From Cladorhizidae sp. MBARI D1340-BT2 (lineage: Eukaryota > Porifera > Demospongiae > Poecilosclerida > Cladorhizidae), in NCBI GenBank assembly GCA_028752905.1, contig JAQNBH010000007.1, positions 13,191,153 to 13,255,152 on the forward strand: a DNA stretch of 64,000 nt. Direction: 5' to 3'. A program made the position numbers and the translations under genes. Shown piece after piece: positions 11,441 through 22,631 of the stretch. Below the pieces are notes generated by a model. That model was not told the origin of the DNA, made no database searches, and saw only the letters and a list, made by a program, of their open reading frames with translations. Position 1 is the first letter of the stretch; each line of letters starts with the position of its first letter.

Positions 11441-11741
11441 CAAAATGACCAAATGAAAAATGTATTTGCAAATGACATTGATAATGAACTTGACAACTGA
11501 TAAGGCACTATATCTATTATCAATTGTGGAAACAAGAATGAAGATTGTTATTCGGTATATGCGAGTAAATCAGTTGACATTGCACAAAATATATCTGTTT
11601 TAGTGTTGTCTGCAATGAGGGTTGACCATCAGTTGATAGGGACTCTTTGATCAAGTTTTTTTTTCACCTATGGTATTTAGCTAGCTACTTAGCTAAATTG
11701 TTTTTCAGCAATTCGAATTCAGTAAAAAATAATAATAATAA

Positions 11742-11990
11742 CAGAGTGGAGGTACAGGTTTTCTGTGTGCGACAAAGAAAATGTATGATTAGGCACAGAA
11801 ATTAAGTCTCTAGGTGAAGTTTTCACAGAGTTATAGCCATTTTTCAGTTTTCTTGGCAGCCATTTTGAATTTTGCGTATACATTTTTTTGCCCAAGGGTG
11901 ACAGAGTGGCATCAAGTGGATTTGGGTTCAGTAGGGTTTGTACTACCAGAATCAGCAATAAAACATTGTATGTACTCCAAAACACACTTT
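11742..11990 (-). repeat. inner right arm of the large inverted repeat
   Basis: Reverse complement of 7845-8103. The short ORFs here on both strands come from the repeat and show no protein family. Confidence 0.75.
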
Positions 11991-12378
11991 TGTCTACGGC
12001 TGCCAGACTAAAAGCTTTAGTTCCTGGCATTGTTGCCCTAATCCCAAGACTAGATCACATTGCTCTAGGTATTCTCCTAGCAACGATAGCTGCAGGCTTA
12101 ACACTACAACACTGATCTGCAAATTACTGATGCCATAAGATTGTATTCTTTTTCATGTAGAAGTTATTCCTTAAACTGGTGGAGGAAAACCTGCTCCATA
12201 TTGAGTGAAACGATCATTTCCAGTTTAATATCAAGGCGATTATTCGTCCGTGATGATTATTTCCAGTTTAGCAAACCTAGTGCCAGAATGAAATTTCAAA
12301 GATATGGAAACATGGAGTGTAGAAACTTTACCAGGGCCTTCTCCATCGTGGGCTGCAGTGTGCTCCCACGCCTTTTTC

Positions 12379-12572
12379 TAACAAATTGAAAAATTACTTC
12401 ACACAATACTAGAGCAGGACATAATTGAAGAAAGTTCTAGCTCTTGGATGGCACCAGCGGTGTTTGTCCCAAAGAAGTCGTGTGATATCAGGCTGTGTGT
12501 TGATTATAGAGAACTTGATAAGAATACTTACCTGATGAAGTTCAGGACCGGTTGTTAGGCTCAAACCTGTAC
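12379..12572 (+). pseudogene. Ty3/gypsy reverse transcriptase fragment
   Basis: From 12382 the frame reads QIEKLLHTILEQDIIEESSS, then WMAPAVFVPKKS, IRLCVDYRELDKNT. This is the N-terminal finger region of a gypsy RT. A small deletion and frame change then leads to LPDEVQDRLLGS before homology stops at about 12570. The catalytic palm is absent. It is a separate gypsy piece from the one at position 1 and interrupts the right half of the inverted-repeat structure. Confidence 0.8.
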
Positions 12573-12719
12573 GCACCTGGAAGTGCTATAGCAGCTAGCG
12601 TATCGTTTTTCATCGGTAGACTTCCTCCTTAAGGTCCTAGCCCAAACCAGTGCAGATGATAATACAGCTGTGGTTTGTAGCTATAGCTTTCTCGCAGCAC
12701 TCGAGCTGTATTGAAACGC

Positions 12720-12835
12720 TTCTGATGAATGAGGAGAGGCTAGGAATTTTCTTACATTGCTGTATCTAGCAAATCATATAGAGATAGAAAAATCGGCTGG
12801 ACTTTCTTAATCCTCCAAAGTGATGGGAAGCGAAG
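12720..12835 (-). repeat. outer right arm of the large inverted repeat
   Basis: Reverse complement of 7483-7600. It lies about 730 bp from the inner right arm, against 245 bp on the left, consistent with extra DNA inserted here, including the gypsy fragment. Confidence 0.75.
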
Positions 12836-12892
12836 GCCTCGCGACATATTGTGAACCGCTCTTTTTTGGTACCCTCGTATGCCATCTGGTGT

Positions 12893-13165
12893 TTGTCAAC
12901 AAGTTCGCTACATGTTTACACCTATTGGAGCTGTCCTGATTCCATTCCGAAAGTTTTGTCCTAAGTGCATGGGAGCAAAGACTGCGTGTTGTGCCTGACC
13001 TTTAATTAAGTAGGACTTTGTGGTATTCTGAAGTCTGGTTTGTGGGATTCTGTAAGGAGAACTACACTTCCACATCAGTTGATATTTCTGTAGGATAGGA
13101 AGTCATACAAAAGAGTATTGGGAGAGTATTGTAAAGTGAAGCGAGCCCTCACTGGGGAGTTTGAT
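12893..13165 (+). repeat. left arm of a second inverted repeat (pair at 14745-15042)
   Basis: Shares with the reverse complement of 14745-15042 several blocks: GTTTGTCAACAAGTTCG, TTTGTGGGATTCTGTAAGGAGAA, a GATAGGAAGT block and AGCGAGCCCTCACTGG. Arms are about 280 bp and diverged; the spacer is about 1.58 kb. It is probably a foldback or a pair of opposed short elements. Confidence 0.65.
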
Positions 13166-13231
13166 GGAACATGGCTGCACCCTGTATCTATGAAACCACA
13201 CCATAAATTCCCCCTTCCCCCCACAAAAGTT

Positions 13232-13400
13232 TTGAACGGGTCACATGCCTTAAATAGAGTGGCTTATGTAAAGCAGGAATGGTCGTCATAGTGTAAAGGT
13301 GTCGAGAAAATTGGCAGCAGATTCAAAGGTAGAGCTGGCTATAGGCAACTGAGCATAGGGAGAGGGAGGTTGGCATCCCCAAATTTCAGTTGGAAGTCAA
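13232..13400 (+). repeat. diverged dispersed repeat, copy 1 (copy 2 at 15668-15830)
   Basis: Shared order of blocks with 15668-15830: GGTCAC..CCTTAAATA, GTAAAG..GGAAT, ATTGGCAGCAGATTC and AGGCAA. Both lie in direct orientation. Confidence 0.55.
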
Positions 13401-14384
13401 TGAATCTTTCATGAGTGTGATATGTCCCTAGCATCATGTAAGCAAAGATTCAGACACTGAACATGACAATGGACTACAATAGTTGCTGGGTGTTCTGTCT
13501 TTAGCTATATATGTTTTTACAACTTTGCATCCATCCTGCGTGTTTGCAGTCCCATCATAATTATGTCTGACCCTTGAAGAGGCTGAGTGGTAAACCTCAG
13601 CCAAAATTAATACTTTCATTAGTGTGTTTGCCATTATGGAAGTCAAAAGATGCCAACTGGATCCTGATATATAAGATAATCCGATCACAATTATAATCAG
13701 TAGCCTCATCGACTGAGGAATACCAACCAGGTGAACAAACTTTCATATTCTTCAATAGTGAATGTGAAACACACTGGCCCATGATAATGATTTGAAAACT
13801 TATGATAGATGTATATATATATATATAGGCACTTCTTTTCCTTCTGCCAAATCTCCAAATGATAACTAGTCGATGGCAGTGATACCTGGTCGTTATGTCT
13901 GTATTCCTTGTTGATTAAGGAACTTCAAATAAAGTTCTGGGTCATTGATCTCTTCCTCATTTGTAACTTTTTAATTGTGAACGAAGATGGTCTGATAAAG
14001 AAGGCTTTTCAGGCAACAGACTTGCTTCACCGTATATAATTTCATGAGTACTAAGCCTTTCTATGTAGTGCATTCTAAAGTCCTCACAGAAAAGCTGGAT
14101 CACTACACTTTATAAATTAAGTAATCTGTTGGAGGAAGCATAATGACAATGAAAGCATATGTTTTGTTCTATCTTACACATTGGTAGCCTTAGATAATGT
14201 TTAAACCTATTATTATAGGGGGGAAAATTGACGACATTTTTTAGATGTTTTCTTGAATCTCTTAGCCATTATTTTATGTACTAATTACTAGGTTTGTCAC
14301 ATGGACATAGCATGTGTGTGAATTAAAATTCCACCTTTAACTGGTATTCAAACCTCAAAAACTCTTAAAAAGAAAATCAGGTGG

Positions 14385-14610
14385 TTATGACTTCAGAGCC
14401 CCATAGATTCTGCATGCTTTACTGGATGTATAGCTCAAAAGTTAGGTCTCTCTGTGAACTCTCTTTTGAGACAAAAATGTTGCATAGATATAATTATGCT
14501 AAAGTCAACTTTAGCCAAAGTGGGCTATATACCTCAAAATCTTTAGGGCCTTGGTTGGCCACTAGTAGTGTAGCTCATTATTGGAAATTGCTATATAGAC
14601 AGTTGAATTG
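14385..14610 (+). repeat. short dispersed repeat family, copy 1
   Basis: Contains AGCCCCATAGATTCTGCATG, AGGTCTCTCTGTGAACTCTC and TAGGGCCTTGG. Related copies are 15365-15575 (+), 29295-29505 (+) and 29745-29965 (-). No coding capacity; probably a MITE or SINE-like element. Confidence 0.6.
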
Positions 14611-14744
14611 GTGCCTGTGATAAGAGGAAGCTCAGGAATAGTGTTTTCATTAGGCACTAAAATGCGAAGTGGTCAGGAGTATGCATTGTAATTTTTTCTC
14701 GCACAGGAAGGATTTGAATCAGCGCGCTTGACCTTATGCCCAAC

Positions 14745-15042
14745 TTTCCAGTGAGGGCTCGCTTTACTTGTCACAATAAACTTTATATAACTTCCTATCC
14801 TGTTGAAAGCCAACATCTCATGTGAATGCCATAGAAGTATTTGTGTGTTTATTTATTAGTTCTCCTTATAGAATCCCACAAACAGACATCAGAATCCAAC
14901 AAAGCCCTTTTAATTAGCTGCAAGGTCAGACACCATATAAACTTAGACCATGTTGCCATCATCAATCTTCTACACAAGCTATCGGAAATGAAATCAGGTG
15001 AGCTACAGTAAGTGTAAACATGTCGAGGACTTGTTGACAAGC
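14745..15042 (-). repeat. right arm of the second inverted repeat
   Basis: Reverse complement of 12893-13165 (see that entry). Confidence 0.65.
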
Positions 15043-15364
15043 ATGAAAAAACAAACATGTATATAGCATGCATACCAGGACAGGGGGGCGTGGGAGGCGG
15101 GGGGCATGGGAGGGGTAGAGCTTTTTCCCCCCCACACACACACTTCTTAACCAATATTTATTAGAGTGTATAATTATAGCTACAATAGCTAGAACTTGAA
15201 TGTTCAAACTTAACAGAACCAACAATTGTGAAATTCCCCTTTGAAGCAGATGGAATTCTATGGCTAAATTGGCTATTACAATTTGCGATTCATTCAAAAT
15301 GTGTAACTACAACCAAAAATGGTGCAACTTTAGAGGGCAGGAGTAAACCATTTTTTACAAATTC

Positions 15365-15575
15365 TAGCAAAATGTTGTGACTACGACTTTGGAGCTCCAT
15401 CAATTCTGTACACTTGGACTTTAAATATAGCTCAGGAGATAGGTCTCTCTGTGTGCTCTCTTTTAAATGTATCATAGATATAACTATGCCAATGTTAGCT
15501 GTAGCTAAAGAGGGTCGCCTCAAATTCTTGAAGGCCTAAGTTTGTTGCAAGTATGATTCCTGACAGCTAGAGGAA
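15365..15575 (+). repeat. short dispersed repeat family, copy 2
   Basis: Contains TTTGGAGCTCCATCAATTCT and AGATAGGTCTCTCTGTGTGC in the same order as copy 1. Confidence 0.6.
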
Positions 15576-15667
15576 GCCCAACTCTACTGGATGAGTATTT
15601 TTTAATTTAAGCACTCCAATAGCATATGTAATGTATGCTTTCACCATCAATTTTTCCATTGCAAAAA

Positions 15668-15830
15668 ATATGAACGGTCACCCACCTTAAATAAAGAGGG
15701 TTCTGTAAAGTGGGAATAGTTGTCGTAATGAGATAATTGGCAGCAGATTCGAAGCTAGAGGAAAGAAAAATGGCTACCACTTGAAAGTAAGAAGGCATGG
15801 GTACAGGCAATGTGGGGTTGGAATCTACAC
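15668..15830 (+). repeat. diverged dispersed repeat, copy 2
   Basis: Direct repeat of 13232-13400. Confidence 0.55.
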
Positions 15831-17288
15831 AGAATTTGAAATTCAATGATAGAGATCAACAATTATTTGAACTCTGTATTCTACTATTCTTATGTAAAAC
15901 AAACTCATTGCCAATATCGGCCAGGCCAGTGATTAATGCCCATGTTTTTTCTCTATGTATATATAAAATCATACACCAGTTTAATCAGCCTTGAATCATT
16001 GTTGTAGATAGAGATTTCCTTCAGTGATAATATTTTCTGCTAGTGAATCAATACGAGTTTACTGAACTTAGAGAAAAATCCCTGTTGTGAATATCCAATG
16101 ACCATAGGATCACAATTATTGACTGTAAAACCTCCAGTGTTGAATGTCCATTGAGCATGGAAGGTCAACTGCATCTGTAATAAAGTTGTATTGCTGAAGT
16201 CAGAGTGATAAGATCAAATGACTTCTTCTAACACCTGAATCAATGCAGTAATCAAAGTATTGAGCATTTTAAATCCTCTTTGCTGGTCTTGAATAGAAGA
16301 TACATTAACTCTTGTGGTGTAAGAGGAACATTTAGTTGCAGCTTCCCCTACCTCAGGCTGATGTGGCACTTGTTTTCTGCATGGAAATAAAGGTGCAGCC
16401 GCTTAAAGTGAAGAACATTGGACATGCCCCTAAAATTGAACAATTTTGTTCAATTGCCTTTAGGGTAAGATTGTCAAGTTTTTGACCTTCACAAGCTGAA
16501 GTTTATTTCCAGATTATCAGTCATACTCAGCTTTCAACTCAATTCAATACAAATCATCTATGCAGCAATACCAGTTACTTTTGCTCTTGCTTCTGTGTCT
16601 TTTGTTACCTACAAGTTAACTGCAAAGTTCATAATTCTCTGAAATTGGTGTCATTGATTCTGCTCTGGCTGTCTAATATTGGAGATTCCACAGCAAAGTT
16701 TGCCCTGGTATATATCATTTTAAATTACATCTCACTTTAAGAATTAAAAAAAACAGCTTTAGTTCCCTCATACAGAGTGTTAAGAATGGATTCCATTGGA
16801 TACTCCCAATAAACAATATCCCTAGATAAAACTTAGCAACTCCTCGAGCATGTTGACACCTCTCCCCACCCATTATCTTTATATTTTGTCGTGAAATGGA
16901 ATAAAGTTTTTTATTTTTATTTTTTCCTGTAAAACCCAAAAGGCCATAATTAAAAGTTTAGTTGAGTGAGGTGATAGTTTAGTGGCTGTGGTGTGACCAA
17001 CACCAACATAGTTGAACTACTCCTAAAATTGTCAATAGTTATGCATTTTGGATCAAGTGTAAAGTTACCAAGTGGTGATGGCATTCCGGGACTGCATCTA
17101 CTCATTGCACACTTTACTTTCACTTCAGATATTTTTTGTGTGCTTGCTGTACTTTTGCACTTTGCTGCCCTTCTATAATATACCATTTTTTTTCTTCCCT
17201 CATAAAATATTAAAAATTGAATCGAAATCAATTATTCCTAGTAGAAATGCAATACTTGTATCACAGAATGGCAATATTAATTTTTAAT
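15831..17288. other. unassigned, AT-rich
   Basis: Only short ORFs without motifs. No splice-flanked open stretch that I can support. Confidence 0.3.
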
Positions 17289-17295
17289 GATCTAC

Positions 17296-17445
17296 ATGTG
17301 AATCCGTGCGGGATACAGAGTTTATAAGTAGTGCAGTTGCATTTGGTGTACATTATTATTTCTTGTGAGCTTAAAATAGATCTTAATTAGGAGGCAATAT
17401 GCAACTGCACTACTTATAAACTCTGTATCCCACACGGATTCACAT
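17296..17445. repeat. foldback element with 47-nt arms
   Basis: The left arm 17296-17342 and right arm 17399-17445 are reverse complements with a single mismatch over 47 nt, separated by a 56-nt AT-rich loop. The arms contain GTTTATAAGT palindromic ends around TTATAA. An RNA copy would make a long hairpin. It is most simply a MITE; a small-RNA precursor is possible. Confidence 0.85.
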
Positions 17446-18316
17446 CTAACAAAAGAGCTAAACTGCTTGGCAATATCTATAAGATTGCTGGACCAGGAAT
17501 CACTCCCACATAATAAAAAATGTTTTGTCTACAAATTTGCAAGGTAACTGGCCAACTGCTTCTTTGAGTTTGATGTTGAATCCTGATGACTCGGTGTGTT
17601 GAGTGAGTGTCTCTGTCATAGGATACAAATGCGACTGAGTGGTTTACTGTTGCATGGGCAGCTGTACTTTTCAGGACTGTATGCTTTCCATTGGCAGAAT
17701 AGATGATTTACCCATGCCTTTTGTGCACTCTGATTATTGGCAAACTGTGCCTGCATCTATGGCTGGGGTATTGCCTATAGAAATATGACTAAAAGGAAGA
17801 ATAAAGGATCTGGTTCAAGGTTTTATGTGAAGGAGTATCACCTTTCTCTTCCCCTCTCCCTCCCCCCCCCAAGATGCACCCTATATTGCAATTTGGGTAT
17901 TCAGATATGGAATTCAGCTCAATGATGTTCCAAAGGGTAATTTGACTAATTTAGTTCCTAGGAATAGAGAAGTAGCAAATACAATTCAGTTGCAATGCAG
18001 ATATATTAATGTGCTGAAAAGTTGTTATGCCCATATCACATTGGGAAGCACTTTAAAATGCAGTAAGTACTTGAAAAAAATATGTGGCGTTGCCTACGAT
18101 TGTTTATATTGCTGCTCTTGTGCACTACACCCCATATTACACACACACACACAGATGCACTTACACACACACAAGACACACAGGATCTGGATTTCCAAGA
18201 CATAGGCCTGTCTGCATTAGAGCTTTCTTAAAGCCATATCAGATTTGGTCACCAGAATCAGATCTAATCTAATTTCATCCGCACTATTCATTCAATGCCC
18301 AATTGTCTGAGTAGAG
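17446..18316. other. unassigned, with a short (CA)n tract
   Basis: A CA-rich microsatellite lies at about 18137-18180. No supported gene. Confidence 0.3.
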
Positions 18317-18655
18317 TATTACCTGGGTTTATGTTGCTGCTAATCTTGTGTTACCTGGGGTTATGTGCTGCTAATCTTGTGTTACCTGGGTTTATGTGCT
18401 GCTAATCTTGTGTTACCTGGGTTTATGTGCTGCTAATCTTGTGTTACCTGGGTTTATGTGCTGCTAATCTTGTGTTACCTGGGTTTATGTGCTGCCAATC
18501 TTGTGTTACCTGGGGTTATTTGCTGCTAATCTTGTGTTGCCTGGGTTTATGTGCTGCTAATCGTGTTACCTGGGTTTATGTGCTGCTAATCTTGTGTTAC
18601 CTGGGTTTATGTGCTGCTAATCTTGTGTTACCTGGGTGTATGTGCTGCTAATCTT
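18317..18655 (+). repeat. 31-bp minisatellite, about 11 units
   Basis: Unit core TTACCTGGGTTTATGTGCTG followed by CTAATCTTGTG. A few units have TGGGG or a 3-base deletion. The 74-codon ORF inside it is a repeat artefact. Confidence 0.95.
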
Positions 18656-20072
18656 TCTCTTTTATTAGAAAGAATAAAGAAAAATTGAGCATAAGAAGAA
18701 GAACAGACAGGAAATGCGAGCGACTTGCTCAAGTTCAAGCAAGACAATGAAAACACAAAACATGTTATCTCTATGCATATATTTGTAGTGCATTGTTTAG
18801 TATAGTGCATTTTTGTTTGTTTTTCTTCTATCAGAGTTTAAGCATGATTTTCAGGGAGTTGGTGAAAATTGATGTTAGATGAAGGGGAGGGGAGGGAGAT
18901 GAATGTGGTGGGGTAGACCACTGGGAAGGTTTGATTGATAATGCATGAGGACGGATGACCTATTGTTAGTTGCTATCATCATCACCAACCCCAAGATGGG
19001 CATTATCTGTTTCACTCTCTCCCTAAATTTGCCTCCATCTCCAGCTGTTTTTGATCTGCTTCCTCCAGAAACTTTGTTTCTATACTATATCCTAGAAAAT
19101 AAATTACCCTAGAAAATAAACCAACCACTGTTCAATGAACCTGTGTTTGTTGTACAAGTTATAGCTCGCTAGGAAAGCATACCACCTCAACAAAATCTTG
19201 ATGCTTGTTCTGCACTACTGGCCTGTACACTCATACTCTTGGTCAGCCTCGGGACTATTTGGATCATGTCCGATATTCAACTTCAATATATTAAAAAAAA
19301 ATCAAATGCACAAAATCTTAATTTGTTACCTCCGCTGCTTGCTGTCTTGGTGAATGGAGGACTCCCAATCTCTCAAGCTCAATGTTGATGGATGAAAAGA
19401 TCAAGAGAGCAAGAAATAATTTTTTTGTCTGAAGAAAAATTGCAGAGCATTCATTAGCTTGTCACATTCAAGGTGTTGTATATTGTGTCCTTGGTATGTT
19501 TTGAAATGCCTCAGGAGTTCTTTGACCTCTTCTCTCTCTCCTCATAAATCCACCCAAAGGCAGTTGCTGGTGATGAATGCCTTTCATTCAACCTTTTCAT
19601 ACACTATGACATAGGGGATTCACTATTATCAGTACTTTAACATCGTAACATGTACGCTCAAACTCGACTCAACGTATTCCAACAGGATTTAACATTTTCT
19701 CAACGTTTCAACTATATAGATGCCCTATACTAGGATCAACTGAATGGTTCACTGTGCCATGGCCAGCCACTTCAGGTAGAGATGCTGCCTGCTAATATGC
19801 TGCCCACTCATCTGAATGGACAACTCTTTTAGCAATGTTGATCACACGATGGGGGGCAGTGTAGCTGCATTTCTCTTGGGAAATTTTCTATGCCAATGTA
19901 TTTCTAACATTCTCCGGTGTATATATGACTCGCATCAACCAATTGCAACACACAAATGTCCTTGGTTGTTGCCTGTCTTCTGTGATGCAGCATCAGAAGA
20001 ATGCTATCTGACTAACTGTGCTGTGGGATAGAGTCCCCATACCTTCGGTTTGTGGGTAGATTGCAACTTGCC
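18656..20072. other. unassigned
   Basis: Short ORFs only (for example 19816-20031), with no recognisable domain. 17610-17680 and 19735-19780 share a weakly similar segment around TGGTTTACTGTTGCATGG / TGGTTCACTGTGCCATGG, possibly relics of one repeat. Confidence 0.3.
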
Positions 20073-20206
20073 AATATTCATGACAGCTCCTGGGCTGTCA
20101 ATATTCATGACAGCTCCTGGGCTGTCAATATTCATGACAGCTCCTGGGCTGTTGATATTCATGACAGCTCCTGGACTGTCGATATTCATGACAGCTCCTG
20201 GGCTGC
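20073..20206 (+). repeat. 27-bp minisatellite, 5 units, self-complementary
   Basis: Unit AATATTCATGACAGCTCC plus TGGGCTGTC. Each unit holds GACAGC...GCTGTC, so every repeat can form a small hairpin. The length is a multiple of three, giving a nine-residue repeat (SIFMTAPGL forward, SPGAVMNID reverse); I see no gene context for either. Confidence 0.95.
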
Positions 20207-20518
20207 CAAGCACAATTGATTGCCTACAAAGTGCTGTTGATTGAGAAGACCTTCTGTAGCTATGATAACACACATAGGCATAGCCACCAGTGGGGCAGGG
20301 CAGGCTTTGGCCTGGCCAATAATTATGGCTACTTTTTGGGCAAATGTGTTTTGTAAGGCTCGACTTCAAAGTAACTGACACATTAATGTGTTAATTGTCA
20401 CTTAATTATGATGTAACCTCAACAATGCATACATTAGTTTATTCTAATCATTTTTTAAAAGGAGATAGTAATTCATTGAGTGCATTTGACTGCTTCTAGT
20501 GAATGTGTTGACTTAGAA

Positions 20519-22073
20519 TGGAGAAGCCACATCAGCCACTATCTTTTAACTTCCCAATGAGAAACTTTGGGAAAAAGAATGTAATACTTCATCCATTCCA
20601 AGCTTCTTGGTTGGTACTTGGCCATCGCTCCATTATGAGGAAGGCTCAGAGTCAGTTTTTTGCCACACCTGTGTTCAAGCAGCTATGAAACAAAAGACAT
20701 TAATGTCTTCAGTAGCCAGCAAAATGAGTGGAGCATTTGCTTCAACAGGTTACAGGAACTGGAAGGATGCTACAGCCGCTTTCAGAAAACATACAACTAG
20801 TGAATGCCACCGAGCTGCTACTGAGTTGACTCCATCTCAAGTATCCAATGTGGGTGAGTTACTTAAAATGAAGATGAACGCTAACAACCGTGCTATGCTT
20901 ATGAAAATCTTACAAAATATTCGTTTTCTTGCACGTCAAGGCCTATCATGTCATGGTTCAGTTGGAGAAGACAACTTCACACAGCTCCTTCAACTTCGTA
21001 GTATTGAAGATGAAAGAGTAGCTCCCTGGATGGCGAAGAGAATGAACAGTTTTATGTCTCCAAAGGTTCAAAATGAATTGATTGAGCTAATGACCCTGCG
21101 AGTGTTGCATTCAATCCTAAGTGAGATTCGGAGTGTTCAGTTCTTCATTATTATGGTGGATTGAACAAATGATGTGCCAACATTGAGCAGGTTGTTGAGG
21201 TGGGTGGCTCAAGATTTAGCTTTGCATGAATATTTCATAGGCTTACATGCTGCAGAGACAACACAGGCTTCAAAGCTTGCAAAAGTTGTTAAGAGAAACT
21301 GACACTTATAATCCCAGCTACAAATACAACTAGTGAGCGATCATTTAGGTCACTACGAGGCTGAAGTCTTACCTCTGTTCATCTACTCGATCTCATTTGA
21401 ATCACTTGATGATTATTTACAGCCACAAAGAAAGGACAGACAAAGTATATATCCCTTGAATATGTTGCCAATGATTTTGTGTCTGGATATATATGAAAAC
21501 TGATTTTCTTTGTTTGGACACTTTTAGATGCTTTCAATAGTGAACTATAATAATATTATTATTGTCTTTAATCTAAGAATTGTTTTCCACCTGTAAATGT
21601 TTTATCTCCTGCCATTCAATATTCAATATTAAAAAATGTGACACAAAACAGTGTGTTAGACTATTCTCAATGCATAACTAACCAATTAGACTCGGTAACT
21701 ACAAATGCAACTAGTGAGCGATCATTTAGGTCACTACGAGGCTGAAGTCCTACCTCTGTTCATCTACTCAATCTCATTTGAATCACTTGATGTTTATTTA
21801 CAGCCACAAAGAAAGGACAGACAAAGTATATATCCCTCGAAGATGTTGCCAATGATTTTGTGACCGGATATATATGAAAACCGATTTTCTTTGTTTGGAC
21901 ACTTTTAGATGCTTTCAATAGTGAACTATAATAATATTATTATTGTGTTTAATCTAAGAATTGTTTTCCACCTGTAAATGTTTTATCACCTGTCATTCAA
22001 TATAAAAAAATGTGACACAAAACAGTGTGTGAGACTATTCTCAATGCATAACTAACCAATTACACTTGGTGTC
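20519..22073 (+). pseudogene. hAT-family transposase relic (TTF zinc finger / DUF4371 type)
   Basis: The N-terminus reads FNFPMRNFGKKNVILHPFQ (20545-20603). After a one-base shift, TWPSLHYEEGSESVFCHTC follows, the TTF-type zinc-finger start. NWKDATAAFRKHTTSECH, then FLARQGLSCHG, PKVQNELIELMTLRVLHSI and FFIIMVD-stop-TNDVPTLSR (stop at 21162-21164) are the body and first catalytic region. The middle of the enzyme is deleted: 21325 jumps to the C-terminal dimerisation segment (TTSERSFRSLRG, then shifted LKSYLCSSTRSHLNHLMII, ending at 21494-21496). The last 380 bp are duplicated in tandem. It is non-functional. Reference hAT proteins are about three times as long as the surviving body. Confidence 0.85.
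21319..22073 (+). repeat. tandem duplication of the hAT 3' end, unit about 380 bp
   Basis: 21319-21697 and 21698-22073 are nearly identical copies (offset 381 bp at ACTAGTGAGCG). Each holds the hAT C-terminal segment and the following AT-rich tail. Copy 1 has an extra ATTCAATATT. Confidence 0.9.
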
Positions 22074-22161
22074 TAAGTGGCCTGACTAAAGTCAATTTGG
22101 TGGTTCCCCTGACACAACCTCTACTGCAGCCACACTGCTCTGCAGCTGTGCTAACAACATA

Positions 22162-22631
22162 TAGTGGGGTTACCATACTGGGGTCCCGAAAATAATTTGC
22201 GGAGAACTAAGTTGGACTGTTGATTTACATTCCTTAGGACATGATCTTCAAAATAAGCTTCTATACACTTTTAGAAATGATGGGGAACTCTCGCTAGAGG
22301 GCGTTTTTCAAAATTGAATTTTGCCATTCATTTGCCATTCATCCTAAAACTCACCTAAAGCATTTATTATGAGTTTTTTTTGAGCATCTCAACTTACCTG
22401 TCACACTTCTGAGAATCACCGAATCCCAGAAAATGCCCAAAATATGTACTTAAAACAAAATTGAGTGAATTACAATGATGCATAATTAAACATACAGTGC
22501 TACAAATGGTACTACAGATTTCCACAGCTTCATTGCAATCTTCTTATGCAAATATGAGATGTCACATAATTACAATGTTAATGTCTATTCACATATGCAC
22601 ACGTGTCACTCCTCAGTTGTTATCCTACGCT
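22162..22631 (+). repeat. left TIR of the Academ-like element
   Basis: Matches the reverse complement of 25325-25713, with extra DNA in the middle of the left arm (roughly 22445-22575). Confidence 0.8.

Noticed and set aside
14695..14740. B-box-like GGATTTGAATC, possible tRNA-derived SINE
   Set aside because: No paired A-box at the right distance and no tail; too weak alone.
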